A program made the translations under genes and the position numbers. Under the pieces are notes generated by a model that saw nothing but the letters and a program-made list of their open reading frames with translations, was not told where the DNA came from and searched no databases. Below, piece after piece: positions 17,717-25,717 of a stretch of DNA of 64,000 nt. Within the stretch, counting starts at the first letter, position 1. The number at the start of each line of letters is the position of its first letter. The DNA is taken from NCBI GenBank assembly GCA_039821645.1, contig JBCBNU010000004.1, positions 50,057 to 114,056 of the forward strand, read 5' to 3'. Source of the DNA: CALBPI01 sp039821645 (GTDB lineage: Bacteria > Pseudomonadota > Gammaproteobacteria > Steroidobacterales > Woeseiaceae).

Positions 17717-18883
17717 TCAGCTCGATCGGTAGAGATACCGGAAGACATCATCGACCATCGCCTCGCAGCGGGTGAGCTCCGCCGGGTCGATAAACTCGTT
17801 GGGCTGATGTGCCTGATCGATGGACCCGGGTCCGCAGACAACAGTGCTGATGCCCGCAAGCTGGAACGTCCCACCTTCGGTCGCGAACGACACTGCGCCT
17901 GTCCCGCCCTCGCGCACGCCGCTCAACGTGCGAACCCATTGCTCTGCTTTCGCATCTGACTCGGCGATCAGGGGCGGTACTTGGGCGATACGCGTAGTTT
18001 CGATACTCGCACCCGGCGCGAACTCCTGAAGGTCCGGCAGCACCTGCTCATCGATGAAGGCCTGCAACGTGTTGTTGATCAGGTCCGGATTTTCCTCAGG
18101 CATGCTGCGATATTCCCAGAGAAACTCACAATGCGAAGGCAGGATGTTGACTGCGGTGCCGCCCTCGATGATGCCGACCTGTACGGTCGTCCACGGCGGC
18201 TCACAACCCGATTCGTCTGGTGACGCACGACGTGATCGGCCAATCTTATCGAAATGTTCAATGATGCGCGCCGCCGCAAAAATGGCGCCTGCACCGCGAT
18301 GTGGCTGGCTCGAGTGAGCTGCCTGGCCTGTCACGACCGTTCGGAATGCATTGATCGCCTTGTGAGCTCGAACGACCTGCATCGTGGTTGGCTCACCGAT
18401 GATCGCGTAGTCCGGCTTGGTGAAATGCTGGAACGCATCCTCCACCATCCTGGCGATGCCGAGGCAGCCCACTTCCTCGTCGTAGGACAGAGCGAGATAC
18501 AACGGCTTATCCATTGCTGCGATGTCGAGCGTCGGCAGTCGCGACAGAAAGACCGCAGAGAATCCTTTCATGTCGCAAGTGCCACGACCGTAGAGCAAAC
18601 CGTCGCGCTCTGTCAGAGAAAAAGGGTCGGTATGCCAGTCTTGTCCATCGATCGGGACCACGTCCGTATGCCCGGAGAGCACCACGCCACCCGGTGCATC
18701 CGGACCGATTGCCGCGATCAGATTGGCCTTGGTGCCTTCAGCATTCCAGGTGCGACGGCATCGAGCGCCAAACGGCTCAAGGTAGGCCTCGACCCAATCG
18801 ATCAGCGGCAAATTGGAGTCGCGTGAAACAGTCGGGAACGCCACTAGTCGGGCGAGCATGTCTACCGAGCTTTCCGGATTCAT
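17717..18883 (-). CDS. argE: ArgE-like M20 metallo-deacetylase (acetylornithine deacetylase)
   Basis: A 388-residue zinc/cobalt-dependent hydrolase of the M20 family, predicted to remove the acetyl group from N-acetylornithine or related N-acyl amino acids. The metal ligands are all visible: GHTDVVP (His and Asp), GRGTCDMKG (Asp), SYDEEVG (Glu pair), GEPTT (Glu), and the C-terminal histidine in DQAHQPNEF. The dimerisation lid begins near AHSSQPHRGAGAI. The length is that of full ArgE. It lies in a transport operon, 11 bp downstream of the SSF symporter and 11 bp upstream of the OPT transporter, rather than with other arginine genes. A peptide or acyl-amino-acid scavenging role is therefore as likely as arginine biosynthesis. 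Confidence 0.85.
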   Translation of the reverse strand: MNPESSVDMLARLVAFPTVSRDSNLPLIDWVEAYLEPFGARCRRTWNAEGTKANLIAAIGPDAPGGVVLSGHTDVVPIDGQDWHTDPFSLTERDGLLYGRGTCDMKGFSAVFLSRLPTLDIAAMDKPLYLALSYDEEVGCLGIARMVEDAFQHFTKPDYAIIGEPTTMQVVRAHKAINAFRTVVTGQAAHSSQPHRGAGAIFAAARIIEHFDKIGRSRRASPDESGCEPPWTTVQVGIIEGGTAVNILPSHCEFLWEYRSMPEENPDLINNTLQAFIDEQVLPDLQEFAPGASIETTRIAQVPPLIAESDAKAEQWVRTLSGVREGGTGAVSFATEGGTFQLAGISTVVCGPGSIDQAHQPNEFIDPAELTRCEAMVDDVFRYLYRSS

Positions 18884-18894
18884 CGGGGTTGTCC

Positions 18895-20382
18895 TTAATT
18901 GGCTGCGCTCGGCGAGGCTGCCGGCGGATTTACGTAGGCTTCGACCTGGTCGTGATCTTGTGCAGGTGTGAGCAATGACACGACGATCAAAACCGGCACG
19001 TGCACAATGAGGCCGAACAACCCTTCATGCAAATCGATCGGTTTGAGCTCAGGCTGAAAAAAGAAAACGAGTGCCGTGATCGCGCCAGCGACAAGCCCGG
19101 CGATCGCACCGGGTGTTGTCGCTCTTCGCCAGAACAATGCAGCCACGACCGGCGGCGCTAACTGCGCGATAATTCCGTAGGACGTGAGCAGGAGCACAAC
19201 GAGGGACACCGACTCGGAAACCGCGAAGAAGTAAGCAACAGCCCCAAACACCACAATCAGCACACGAATCAGAAGACGCTGTGTCTGCTCCCCCAATGGC
19301 ATGAACGGTCGTAATCCGTCCTCAACAGCAACTGATGCGGTGGCATGCATCAGTGCATCTCCCGTCGACATGGATGCGGAGAGCGCACCAGCACAAAACA
19401 ACCCGACCACAAGCACAGGCAGATCCACGTTCAGGATGAGGTAGGGGAGAATGAAATCCGGTTCCGGTAGTGAGTCGACGAACATCACGCCCGCAAAACC
19501 GATCAGGAACGCGGGCACCAGAAACAACTGAAACGACGGAAACCACACGACGGTTCGACGAATGATTTGCTCATCCCTCGCAGTAAACGCCTTCATGAAC
19601 AGATGCGGCCACATCGTGATACCGATGGCGCTCACGACAATCGCACTGCTGTAACCGGCCCAGTTCCACGGCGTACCGCGTGCGGTTAATCCAGGTGGTG
19701 TCAGGAGCTCGGGACGGTTTGTCAGGATCTGATCGAACATCGGACCGATACCGCCATACAGTGCATAGGGGAGATACAACCCCAAACTCCACGCGATGAT
19801 CACCATGAAAATGCCTTGCAACGTATTGGTCCAACCGACGGCACTCACCCCGCTGACCAACACGTAGACGAGTACGACGCCGTACGCTGCTAGTGCGCCG
19901 AGCCACAACGGTACTCGGCCTTCCGTTACGGCTTCGATCACAATGCCTGCGCCACGCATTTGCAAGGTGATGTAGGGGATTAACGCCGCAATGCTGATGA
20001 GCGTGATCAGCACCGACAGGCCACGTGACCGGAATCGGCCGGTCAGAAACTGAGCTTGCGTGACTTGACCCAATTGGCGACCGATTCGAGCAGCCTTCGG
20101 TCCAATGACGTACCACGGCGCCATGCCCAAAGCGCCGTAAGAAAGAATGTAGAATGCGGCCGCACCCCGAGAGTAGGCCCACCCAGGACCTCCAAGAAAC
20201 GCGAACGCCGAGAACACAGTCGCCCCGGTCACGAAGTACATGACGAGGAAGCCGAAGTTGCGATCGCCGGCGACGAAGCCGTCAACGGTGGCGGATGTTC
20301 CTCGCCCGGCACGCAAGCCCACCCACAGGGTTAACACCAGGTACGCCGTAATCATCAGCGAAATGACGATCCATTGATCCAC
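18895..20382 (-). CDS. Sodium:solute symporter (SSF family)
   Basis: A 495-residue secondary transporter with about 13 membrane helices. The N-terminal segment ATVDGFVAGDRNFGFLVMYFVTGAT is the SSF signature region, and the conserved GALSASMSTGDALMHA lies near residue 335. It probably imports an organic acid, amino acid or similar solute with sodium. The start is GTG at 20382, sharing bases with the TAG stop of the preceding DUF3311 gene (TAGTG), which indicates coupled translation. The pairing with a DUF3311 protein is common for this transporter type. The next gene downstream is the ArgE-like hydrolase. Confidence 0.9.
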   Translation of the reverse strand: MDQWIVISLMITAYLVLTLWVGLRAGRGTSATVDGFVAGDRNFGFLVMYFVTGATVFSAFAFLGGPGWAYSRGAAAFYILSYGALGMAPWYVIGPKAARIGRQLGQVTQAQFLTGRFRSRGLSVLITLISIAALIPYITLQMRGAGIVIEAVTEGRVPLWLGALAAYGVVLVYVLVSGVSAVGWTNTLQGIFMVIIAWSLGLYLPYALYGGIGPMFDQILTNRPELLTPPGLTARGTPWNWAGYSSAIVVSAIGITMWPHLFMKAFTARDEQIIRRTVVWFPSFQLFLVPAFLIGFAGVMFVDSLPEPDFILPYLILNVDLPVLVVGLFCAGALSASMSTGDALMHATASVAVEDGLRPFMPLGEQTQRLLIRVLIVVFGAVAYFFAVSESVSLVVLLLTSYGIIAQLAPPVVAALFWRRATTPGAIAGLVAGAITALVFFFQPELKPIDLHEGLFGLIVHVPVLIVVSLLTPAQDHDQVEAYVNPPAASPSAAN

Positions 20383-20594
20383 TACTCGCTCCGGTCTCTG
20401 TTTTCAGAGCGATCAAGAATGAACAGCGTGATCCAGCCAATGATGATCCACACGATCGGCCACGCCATGGAAAAAGGCAAACCGAGAATCTGTGGGTCCG
20501 GTGAGCGCACATACTCCGCCAGCGGCCAAGTAACTGCGAGCAGGTTGAGCGCGAATACGCCAACCGCCAGTCTTCTTATTGTTGTCTTCGACAA
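20382..20594 (-). CDS. DUF3311-like small membrane protein, symporter partner
   Basis: A 70-residue protein with two hydrophobic helices (LAVGVFALNLLAVTWPLAEY, and MAWPIVWIIIGWITLFIL) joined by the loop PQILGLPFS, the pattern of the DUF3311 family, which is typically encoded next to SSF symporters. It is the first gene of the operon and overlaps the symporter start by one base. It is probably a small accessory subunit of the transporter; this is inferred from gene pairing. Confidence 0.8.
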   Translation of the reverse strand: MSKTTIRRLAVGVFALNLLAVTWPLAEYVRSPDPQILGLPFSMAWPIVWIIIGWITLFILDRSENRDRSE

Positions 20595-20725
20595 GGCGCG
20601 AACTCAGAAGTTACTCGCTCGGCAGTATGCGTCAGGCGCCACAGTCGTACAAATTCAGCGAGTGCTCGGCTTGGTCAGAAAGACTCCGCATAGTAAGACA
20701 TGACAAACTCCTTCGGGAGCGTCAG

Positions 20726-21292
20726 CTACGCCATAGCAAGCGCACCGAGGTTCATACGCACAACTGCCTGACTGATTAGGAACACGGAAAGAAAGGTCAC
20801 AGCGAGAGTGCCTTGCGCCTTATCGGATTTCACTGCTAACCCGACACAGGCAAGTCCGAGGAGCACGAACTGAAACCCTCGATACGGGTGCAGCACCGGT
20901 GCATTAAGATAGATTACCGACACCACAATCCCCGTTAGGGTCATTAATACAAATATCCCGAAGAACCATACCGAGACACTGTTGAAGTGTGCTTTCCAAT
21001 CCCAGTTGGGCCCGCGATTGGTCGGGGCCAGTAAGTTGGCCTGTAAGAAGATAAATGTAGGCGCGAGAAGCACCGCGAGATAGGTATCGAAGGTCCACGT
21101 TTCGACCGCATTAAAGTCCCAGTAGGCCCACCAGAACTGCACCACAATGAGTACGAGACTAATAACCCATACCATGTGCACCCAATAGCGACGGGCGCTA
21201 GTAAGCAACTCGGCAACCGCTCGCAGCAATTGCGCCAGTGCCAGAGCAAGGATGATGGATACCATCACCATGATGTATTCAAAAATGGTCAT
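20726..21292 (-). CDS. Six-helix membrane protein, unknown
   Basis: A 188-residue hydrophobic protein. I chose ATG 21292 (MTIFEYIMVMVSIILAL...) because the preceding 39 codons are not protein-like and that methionine opens the first membrane helix. About six helices can be counted, with notable short loops (FWWAYWDFNAVETW, LLAPTNRGPNWDW). It resembles small uncharacterised membrane proteins from marine gammaproteobacteria, but I cannot name a family or function. It is divergent from the plus-strand gene at 21555. Confidence 0.7.
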   Translation of the reverse strand: MTIFEYIMVMVSIILALALAQLLRAVAELLTSARRYWVHMVWVISLVLIVVQFWWAYWDFNAVETWTFDTYLAVLLAPTFIFLQANLLAPTNRGPNWDWKAHFNSVSVWFFGIFVLMTLTGIVVSVIYLNAPVLHPYRGFQFVLLGLACVGLAVKSDKAQGTLAVTFLSVFLISQAVVRMNLGALAMA

Positions 21293-21361
21293 GTCTTGGA
21301 GAGTAGGCTCTAGGTTAGTTGAGTTGGTCGCACGCGAGCGTAACATGGGCTGCGAGCAACA

Positions 21362-21604
21362 ATGGCTAGCGAGAAAATTGGCGCTAGCGAAATCTGGTTC
21401 CGATCTCAAACTTTCGATCTGGACGAACCCATGATCGAGATTTCCGTTACCGATAACGAGACTGGTGTATCACCGGATATCGCTGTGTGCATCTTCGATG
21501 CTGAGCCTGCAGAGCCATTGAATCTGTATCGACGCATGGGGTCTATAGGTCACGATGCAGAGCGCACACATTCCAATCAGCGAGTTTGGGCCGACCGATT
21601 TTGA
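21362..21604 (+). CDS. Short acidic ORF of uncertain status
   Basis: An 80-codon frame from ATG 21362, with ordinary amino-acid composition at its start (ASEKIGASEIWFRSQTFDLD, then MIEISVTDNETGV). It lies in the divergent region between two membrane-protein genes and overlaps the following gene by 50 bases in another frame. No clear ribosome site is visible. It could be a real small protein, a degraded gene, or chance. Confidence 0.25.
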   Translation: MASEKIGASEIWFRSQTFDLDEPMIEISVTDNETGVSPDIAVCIFDAEPAEPLNLYRRMGSIGHDAERTHSNQRVWADRF

Positions 21605-22247
21605 CGACTTTCCATTCCACAGCCGGTCGCGCATGGTCATTGCGGTGCTTCTATCGTCAGTTGTGGTCTGCTTGATGGTTGTTGCAGCGAACGGGTACTT
21701 CCAGAGGCTGGGCGCCACGTCTCCAGAATCAGCGAGACCAGTACTGTCACTACGATTACGCTCCGAACTGACGCCTCAAGCGAGCGATGCCGGAAAGACC
21801 GAAGTTTCTGAGCCATCTGACAACGAGCTCAGCAATCCAAGTCGTTCCGCAAATCATTCTGACGTAGAGACCGCAAGTTCGGCACCAGCGTCTCAGGACC
21901 CGCTGGGACCGGAACCGCGTCCTTTTGATTTCTATTCGTCGCTACAAGATGTGGCTCGAGAGACTGTGGCCACGACCAAAAGTCAAAGTGCCGGAGAGAG
22001 GTCAGTGTTTAATCCGCGGCTCGTCGGACAATTGGTGCAGGCTCGAGGGCAGGACCAGAAGGTGCCAGCTCGGTTTGCCGAGCCGTACATTAATGCCTCG
22101 GGTGAAACCGTTGTTCCGATCAATGAACATTGCGACTTGGAAATGAAACGGCCCGCGCTGGCGGAGCTAGTGGGCTTCGATCGTTTCGTTCCGCCCAGGA
22201 TAGTTTGCCGCAGGCAGGTCGGTATCGAACTTGAAATCCGTCATTAG
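21555..22247 (+). CDS. Hypothetical single-span membrane protein with Ser/Pro-rich linker
   Basis: A 230-residue protein. A cytoplasmic N-terminus of about 27 residues (ISEFGPTDFDDFPFHSRSR) precedes one membrane helix (VIAVLLSSVVVCLMVVAA). A long Ser/Pro/Glu-rich linker follows to about residue 125. A compact C-terminal segment contains two cysteines (NEHCDLEM and PRIVCRRQ) that could form a disulfide in the periplasm. The layout resembles TonB-like or anchor proteins, but no TonB motif can be seen. ATG 21555 has AGG a few bases upstream; an internal methionine before the helix is an alternative start. I do not recognise a family. Confidence 0.6.
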   Translation: MQSAHIPISEFGPTDFDDFPFHSRSRMVIAVLLSSVVVCLMVVAANGYFQRLGATSPESARPVLSLRLRSELTPQASDAGKTEVSEPSDNELSNPSRSANHSDVETASSAPASQDPLGPEPRPFDFYSSLQDVARETVATTKSQSAGERSVFNPRLVGQLVQARGQDQKVPARFAEPYINASGETVVPINEHCDLEMKRPALAELVGFDRFVPPRIVCRRQVGIELEIRH

Positions 22248-22471
22248 TGCTTCTCGATCGGTTACGAAGCATCTTGATGATTCTTGTACATGTGAATTAG
22301 AACTCACTAAATCCATGGTGAGAAACAGCACTCTTTCCACGTCATATTTCGAAACTTCGAATGTACGCCCGTGTACGGGCCAGATTCGTCGGTTCGAACA
22401 CCCCTTGCAAATCGAGACCAGCAAGATCGGCGAGAATACTGTTCACCCGATGCTGCCGAGCGCAGCAGCGT

Positions 22472-23605
22472 TTACCCCGTCTCGACAGCTTTCAGGGATG
22501 CCCCGTCGGACATGGCGTCGAGCTTGGCATAAGCAATTTCAGGATCGACGGCACCATAACCCGCAAACGTTCCAAAGCCGCAATCAGTGCAGGCGATCAC
22601 GCGATCCTCGCCGACAATTTCGGTGAAGCGTACAATTCGATCGGCAACCAACTCGGGATGCTCGACGAAGTTTGTGGTCGTGTCGATAACACCAGGCAAC
22701 AGCACCTTGTCGTCGGGAATCTCATCCGCTCGATCTCGAAACACCTTCCACTCATGCCCATGGCGCGGGTTTGCGTTTTCAAACGACAGGTATTTGGCGT
22801 CGATCGACATCAACGTGCCAAACACCTTGTCCATCGGTAGGTCCAGAACATGAGGACCTTCGTAGTTACCCCAGCATGCGTGCACGCGAACCTTCTCCCG
22901 AGGTACCTCGCGAAGCGCATGGTTCATGACCTCGACATTCACTTCCGCGATCTTGATGAATTCGTCGTCGGATAACTCCGAGAACAGCATCTGGCGCGAC
23001 AAGGCCAGATCCGGGCAATCCAGCTGCACATCCAGTCCCGCAGCGACGATGGTCTCGTACTCGGCCTTCAACGCATCAGCCAATGCTTCCAGATAGGCTT
23101 CGCGAGACGGGTAGTGTTGATTGGGAAGGAACAAGGCAACCACACCGGGCGAAGCCGCGTTCATGAACCCGCGCTGGACGCCGTGCTTATCCATTGCGCG
23201 CTTGAGGTTGGCGATGTCTCTGTTCAGTTCGTCATGGCCGAGCGACTGAATCTCACCTGTGCATTGGGGGCGGGAATAGGTCGCTGTCCCACCGCTACTG
23301 GCTAGTCGTTCCATATAGCTCGGAAAGAGCTTGAGATCGGCGGGCGCGTTGCGCGGGCTGTCTCCTGAGAACCCGGTGTAGCGGTCCTTTACGTAGGTCG
23401 AGTAAGAGATCTTCGAGGCCTCGCCATCGCTGACGATGTCTACACCGGCTTCAACCTGGCGACGCACATTCTCGTCCACAGCCTTCGCCATCGTCGCGTC
23501 GAACTGCGCCTGGTCGTAGTCCTCGCCTCGTTCGCGGGCGAAAAGAAAATCCACGACTTCTTGAGTCCGCGGCAGCGATCCAACATGGGTGGTGAGGACT
23601 GGCAT
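22472..23605 (-). CDS. MetE-like cobalamin-independent methyltransferase (core domain only)
   Basis: A 377-residue TIM-barrel zinc methyltransferase corresponding to the C-terminal half of MetE. It begins TTHVGSLPRTQEV. The zinc ligands are visible as HACWGNY (His and Cys), the Glu of ENANPRHGHE, and the Cys of TDCGFGTF. The MetE N-terminal half is missing, so folate-dependent methionine synthesis by the usual mechanism is doubtful. It may instead use another methyl donor or perform another thiol alkylation. Epoxyalkane:coenzyme M transferase has the same length and the same His-x-Cys...Cys site. The ribosome site is AAGGA upstream of ATG 23605. It is monocistronic and next to the IS element. 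Confidence 0.85.
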   Translation of the reverse strand: MPVLTTHVGSLPRTQEVVDFLFARERGEDYDQAQFDATMAKAVDENVRRQVEAGVDIVSDGEASKISYSTYVKDRYTGFSGDSPRNAPADLKLFPSYMERLASSGGTATYSRPQCTGEIQSLGHDELNRDIANLKRAMDKHGVQRGFMNAASPGVVALFLPNQHYPSREAYLEALADALKAEYETIVAAGLDVQLDCPDLALSRQMLFSELSDDEFIKIAEVNVEVMNHALREVPREKVRVHACWGNYEGPHVLDLPMDKVFGTLMSIDAKYLSFENANPRHGHEWKVFRDRADEIPDDKVLLPGVIDTTTNFVEHPELVADRIVRFTEIVGEDRVIACTDCGFGTFAGYGAVDPEIAYAKLDAMSDGASLKAVETG

Positions 23606-23912
23606 AGTTTTCCTTGTTCTGCTTTTTCAAGTGCTATCGGATCGACGGTTTTGAATCCAATACTTCTGACCTGCCCACCGTTTTTCGGGCCATCCTTTAA
23701 TTGAGAGAATGGGACTCCTAGGAGGGAGTCGTAAGCTTCCCCATTTGAGCGACAGTAATGGGCCATCAGGCGTAAGTATAGCCGAAGCCCGACCGAGTAC
23801 CATTCGCGGCCATGAGCGGTCCCTCGAGTCAGCGTCCGTTGCGCACAAGCAGGTAGCCAATAACACAAGAGTGTCTATAGAAGCCGGGGCAGACCAACGC
23901 GGTCGGTTGGGG
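23606..23912. other. Gene-free stretch between the MetE-like gene and the IS element
   Basis: About 300 bases without a supported gene. It holds the upstream region of the MetE-like gene and a 10-bp palindrome CTCCTAGGAG at 23715-23724. The minus-strand frames here give no family I recognise. No riboswitch fold could be supported by eye. Confidence 0.4.
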
Positions 23913-23936
23913 TGTAATCCCCCCATTTCTAATCGC
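23913..23936. repeat. IS left terminal inverted repeat
   Basis: It starts TGTAATCCCCCC and ends AATCGC. It matches the reverse complement of 25081-25105 at the first 12 bases and at the inner AATCGC, with a variable A/T-rich middle. Confidence 0.8.
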
Positions 23937-23951
23937 TGCTACGAGTAGAGT

Positions 23952-24779
23952 TTAAGCAGCCATTGCTAGTTTCTGATTTGGGGTGATGCCACCAATGGCC
24001 ATGTTAGGTCTTTCGTTATTGTATCGCCAGAGCCACTCGGCTGCTGTTCGCTGAGCGTGATCGACTGATTCGAACAGATGTGCATCAAGCCATTCATGTC
24101 GCACAGTTCGATTCCAACGTTCGACGTAAGCGTTCTGCGTTGGCTTGCCAGGTTGTATGAACATCACTCGGATGCGATGTTGTTCCGCCCAAGTCTGGAA
24201 CTCACCGCTACACATTTCACTGCCGTTATCACAGCGTATGACTTTGGGTTTTCCTCTCCACTCACTGGTCTGATTTAATGCCCTCGTGATACGCGTTGCC
24301 GGCAGACTCAGATCGACTTCGATACTCAGGCCTTCGCGGTTATAGTCGTCCAGCACATTGAACGTGCGGAACGCACGTCCATCGTTTAGGCGATCGTGCA
24401 TGAAATCGATCGACCAGACCGTATTGATCTGGCGCGGCACATCGAGCGGGTCGGGTGCATCGCGCTTGATGCGTCTTCGCGGCTTGATACGAAGGTTAAG
24501 CTCTAACTCGCGATAGATCCGGTAAACGCGCTTGCGGTTGAACCTCAACCCTTGCACGTGCCGCAGATACAAAAAGCACAAGCCAAAGCCCCAGCGCCGG
24601 TTCGTGGTTGTGAGCCGCAACAGCCAGTCAGCGACCAGCGCATTGTCGTCGCTCAGCTTTGCCTGGTAGCGATAGCAGGTCTCCGAGATGGCGAACGCAA
24701 GACAGGCAAGACGGATCGATACACCTTTTTCATCAATCGCGCGTTGTGCCATCTCTTTGCGTCGAGATGGCTTCACCAC
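23952..24779 (-). CDS. IS3-family transposase OrfB (DDE integrase domain)
   Basis: A 275-residue catalytic part of the transposase. The N-terminal helical HTH_21-type region is followed by the integrase core. The three acidic catalytic residues can be seen: Asp in TVWSIDFMHD, Asp in VIRCDNGSE, and Glu in NAYVERWNRTVRHEWL. The frame begins at the -1 frameshift site inside the end of orfA, so the active product is probably the OrfAB fusion. A stand-alone start at GTG 24779 is also possible. No premature stop is present. Confidence 0.93.
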   Translation of the reverse strand: MVKPSRRKEMAQRAIDEKGVSIRLACLAFAISETCYRYQAKLSDDNALVADWLLRLTTTNRRWGFGLCFLYLRHVQGLRFNRKRVYRIYRELELNLRIKPRRRIKRDAPDPLDVPRQINTVWSIDFMHDRLNDGRAFRTFNVLDDYNREGLSIEVDLSLPATRITRALNQTSEWRGKPKVIRCDNGSEMCSGEFQTWAEQHRIRVMFIQPGKPTQNAYVERWNRTVRHEWLDAHLFESVDHAQRTAAEWLWRYNNERPNMAIGGITPNQKLAMAA

Positions 24780-25039
24780 TTTTTTTCGATCGCCTCCGCG
24801 ACGATCTCAGCCTTGAGTTTTTCCTCGGCATACATCTTCTTGAGCCGAGCGTTTTCTTCCTCAAGCTCTTTGAGCCGCTTCATGTTCGATACGTCCATGC
24901 CACCGAACTTGGCCCGCCATTTGTAAAACGACGCGCTGCTCATGCCGTGTTTGCGGCACAGCTCAGGCACCGGTACGCCAGCCTCAGCTTCTTTAAGCAC
25001 CTGAAATATTTGGCTTTCTGAAACCCTTCCCTTCTTCAT
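24773..25039 (-). CDS. IS3-family OrfA (helix-turn-helix DNA-binding part)
   Basis: An 88-residue protein. It begins KKGRVSESQIFQVLKEAEAG with a helix-turn-helix (VPELCRKHGMSSASFYKWR), then a Leu/Glu-rich coiled-coil (MKRLKELEEENARLKKMYAE) that serves for multimerisation. It binds the terminal repeats and supplies the N-terminal part of the OrfAB transposase. Its last codons carry the slippery heptamer. Confidence 0.93.
   Translation of the reverse strand: MKKGRVSESQIFQVLKEAEAGVPVPELCRKHGMSSASFYKWRAKFGGMDVSNMKRLKELEEENARLKKMYAEEKLKAEIVAEAIEKKW
24779..24785 (-). other. Programmed -1 frameshift heptamer (A AAA AAG)
   Basis: On the minus strand the orfA codons read GAA AAA AAG TGG TGA, so the heptamer A AAA AAG stands in the correct phase three codons before the orfA stop. 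Slipping back one base leads directly into the orfB frame (GTG GTG AAG CCA). This is the classic IS3-family arrangement. Confidence 0.85.
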
Positions 25040-25080
25040 TCGTAGAATCTCCTTCTAGGTGGAAATTTCTACTCACAACT

Positions 25081-25105
25081 GCGATTATTTTTCGGGGGGA
25101 TTACA
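25081..25105. repeat. IS right terminal inverted repeat
   Basis: Its reverse complement starts TGTAATCCCCCCG and ends AATCGC, matching the left repeat. It lies 41 bp upstream of the orfA start. Confidence 0.8.
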
Positions 25106-25150
25106 CCCCCACGTCAGCGATTCCCCTAAAACTCTTGAGTGTCCGCAAAG

Positions 25151-25173
25151 GGTCAGTAGCCGTCATTCTACCT
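25151..25173 (+). repeat. Short direct repeat, copy 1
   Basis: A 23-base segment containing CGTCATTCTACCT. It matches 25582-25604 at 20 of 23 positions. The two copies flank the orphan ORF at 25242-25523. Confidence 0.5.
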
Positions 25174-25241
25174 CAAACCAGGTGAGCTTCTGCTAATGGC
25201 CAAAACCAGCCGTTGGGTTCTTGGATGCAGAGCCTACCGAG

Positions 25242-25523
25242 TCAACCGTCGCCGTGATTCTTCGTAAGCTCTATCGCGGCGTAGGTCACATTGCTTACTA
25301 CTGGGTCTTTAAGCGCAAGCAGTTTCCGAATTAGCGAGGGACGAGCCTCAATCTCCGCAGCCAATTTCTTTGCGTATGCTGGCTTGTCGTAGTCTTTCCA
25401 AACGCCCTCAGCGTGATGTCGAAATACGTGACAAACCTCATTCAGCAATGCCGAAAGCCGCTCATTCAACTCCTCATCGTTGCCGAATGAATATGCTAGG
25501 TCTGTCCATCCGTCATTCTTCAT
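25242..25523 (-). CDS. Orphan hypothetical small protein in the mobile zone
   Basis: A 93-residue protein rich in Lys, Glu and Ala, mostly predicted helical (DEELNERLSALLNEVCHVF, then KPAYAKKLAAEIEARPSL). No signal peptide or membrane helix. I do not recognise a family. It lies alone between the IS element and the glmS-proximal transposon-end-like repeats, with short direct repeats on both sides, so it may be a cargo gene of a decayed mobile element. A weak GAAG ribosome site precedes ATG 25523. Confidence 0.45.
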   Translation of the reverse strand: MKNDGWTDLAYSFGNDEELNERLSALLNEVCHVFRHHAEGVWKDYDKPAYAKKLAAEIEARPSLIRKLLALKDPVVSNVTYAAIELTKNHGDG

Positions 25524-25581
25524 TCGTCACGAGTCCCGTTGGCAACACGCAAGAACCGCTCATTTGCGACCGGCTGGTTCG

Positions 25582-25604
25582 GGTCATCAGCGGTCATTCT
25601 ACCT
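25582..25604 (+). repeat. Short direct repeat, copy 2
   Basis: A 20/23 match to 25151-25173, sharing GTCATTCTACCT. Further GTCATTC occurrences lie near 25512 and 25644. Confidence 0.5.
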
Positions 25605-25652
25605 TGGAATTCATGTGCGGCCGGTATTGATCTAGGACCTACCCGTCATTCG

Positions 25653-25678
25653 ATCTCCGACATCTTTAATTACAAGAA
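25653..25678 (+). repeat. 26-bp direct repeat, copy 1
   Basis: It begins ATCTCCGACATCTTTAATTA. It matches 25718-25743 at 23 of 26 positions with a 65-bp period. A partial inner copy (ATCGGACACTTTTTTA) lies between them from 25679. Confidence 0.65.
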
Positions 25679-25717
25679 ATCGGACACTTTTTTAGATTGA
25701 TCAGATACTTGCCAAAA

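Larger units (their letters stand above)
23913..25105 (-). mobile_element. IS3-family insertion sequence (IS407-like), 1193 bp
   Basis: The element is bounded by imperfect inverted repeats that both begin TGTAATCCCCCC and both contain AATCGC 18-19 bases in. It encodes orfA (helix-turn-helix) and orfB (DDE integrase) in overlapping frames, with a slippery heptamer at the overlap. All expected parts are intact. The orfA sequence is of the type seen in the IS407 subgroup (EAEAGVPVPELCRKHGMSSASFYKW). No target duplication is visible: the left flank is GGTTGGGG and the right flank CCCCCACG. The flanks instead extend the inverted symmetry by four G/C pairs. Confidence 0.88.

Noticed and set aside
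22367..22410. tRNA-like GGTTCGAAC word and a GCCCGT/ACGGGC stem
   Set aside because: No cloverleaf, acceptor stem or anticodon arm can be built around it.
23861..23880. A possible left-end TnsB site (ACACAAGAGTGTCTATAG)
   Set aside because: A single weak match to the glmS-proximal repeats with no tandem copies and no TGT terminus.
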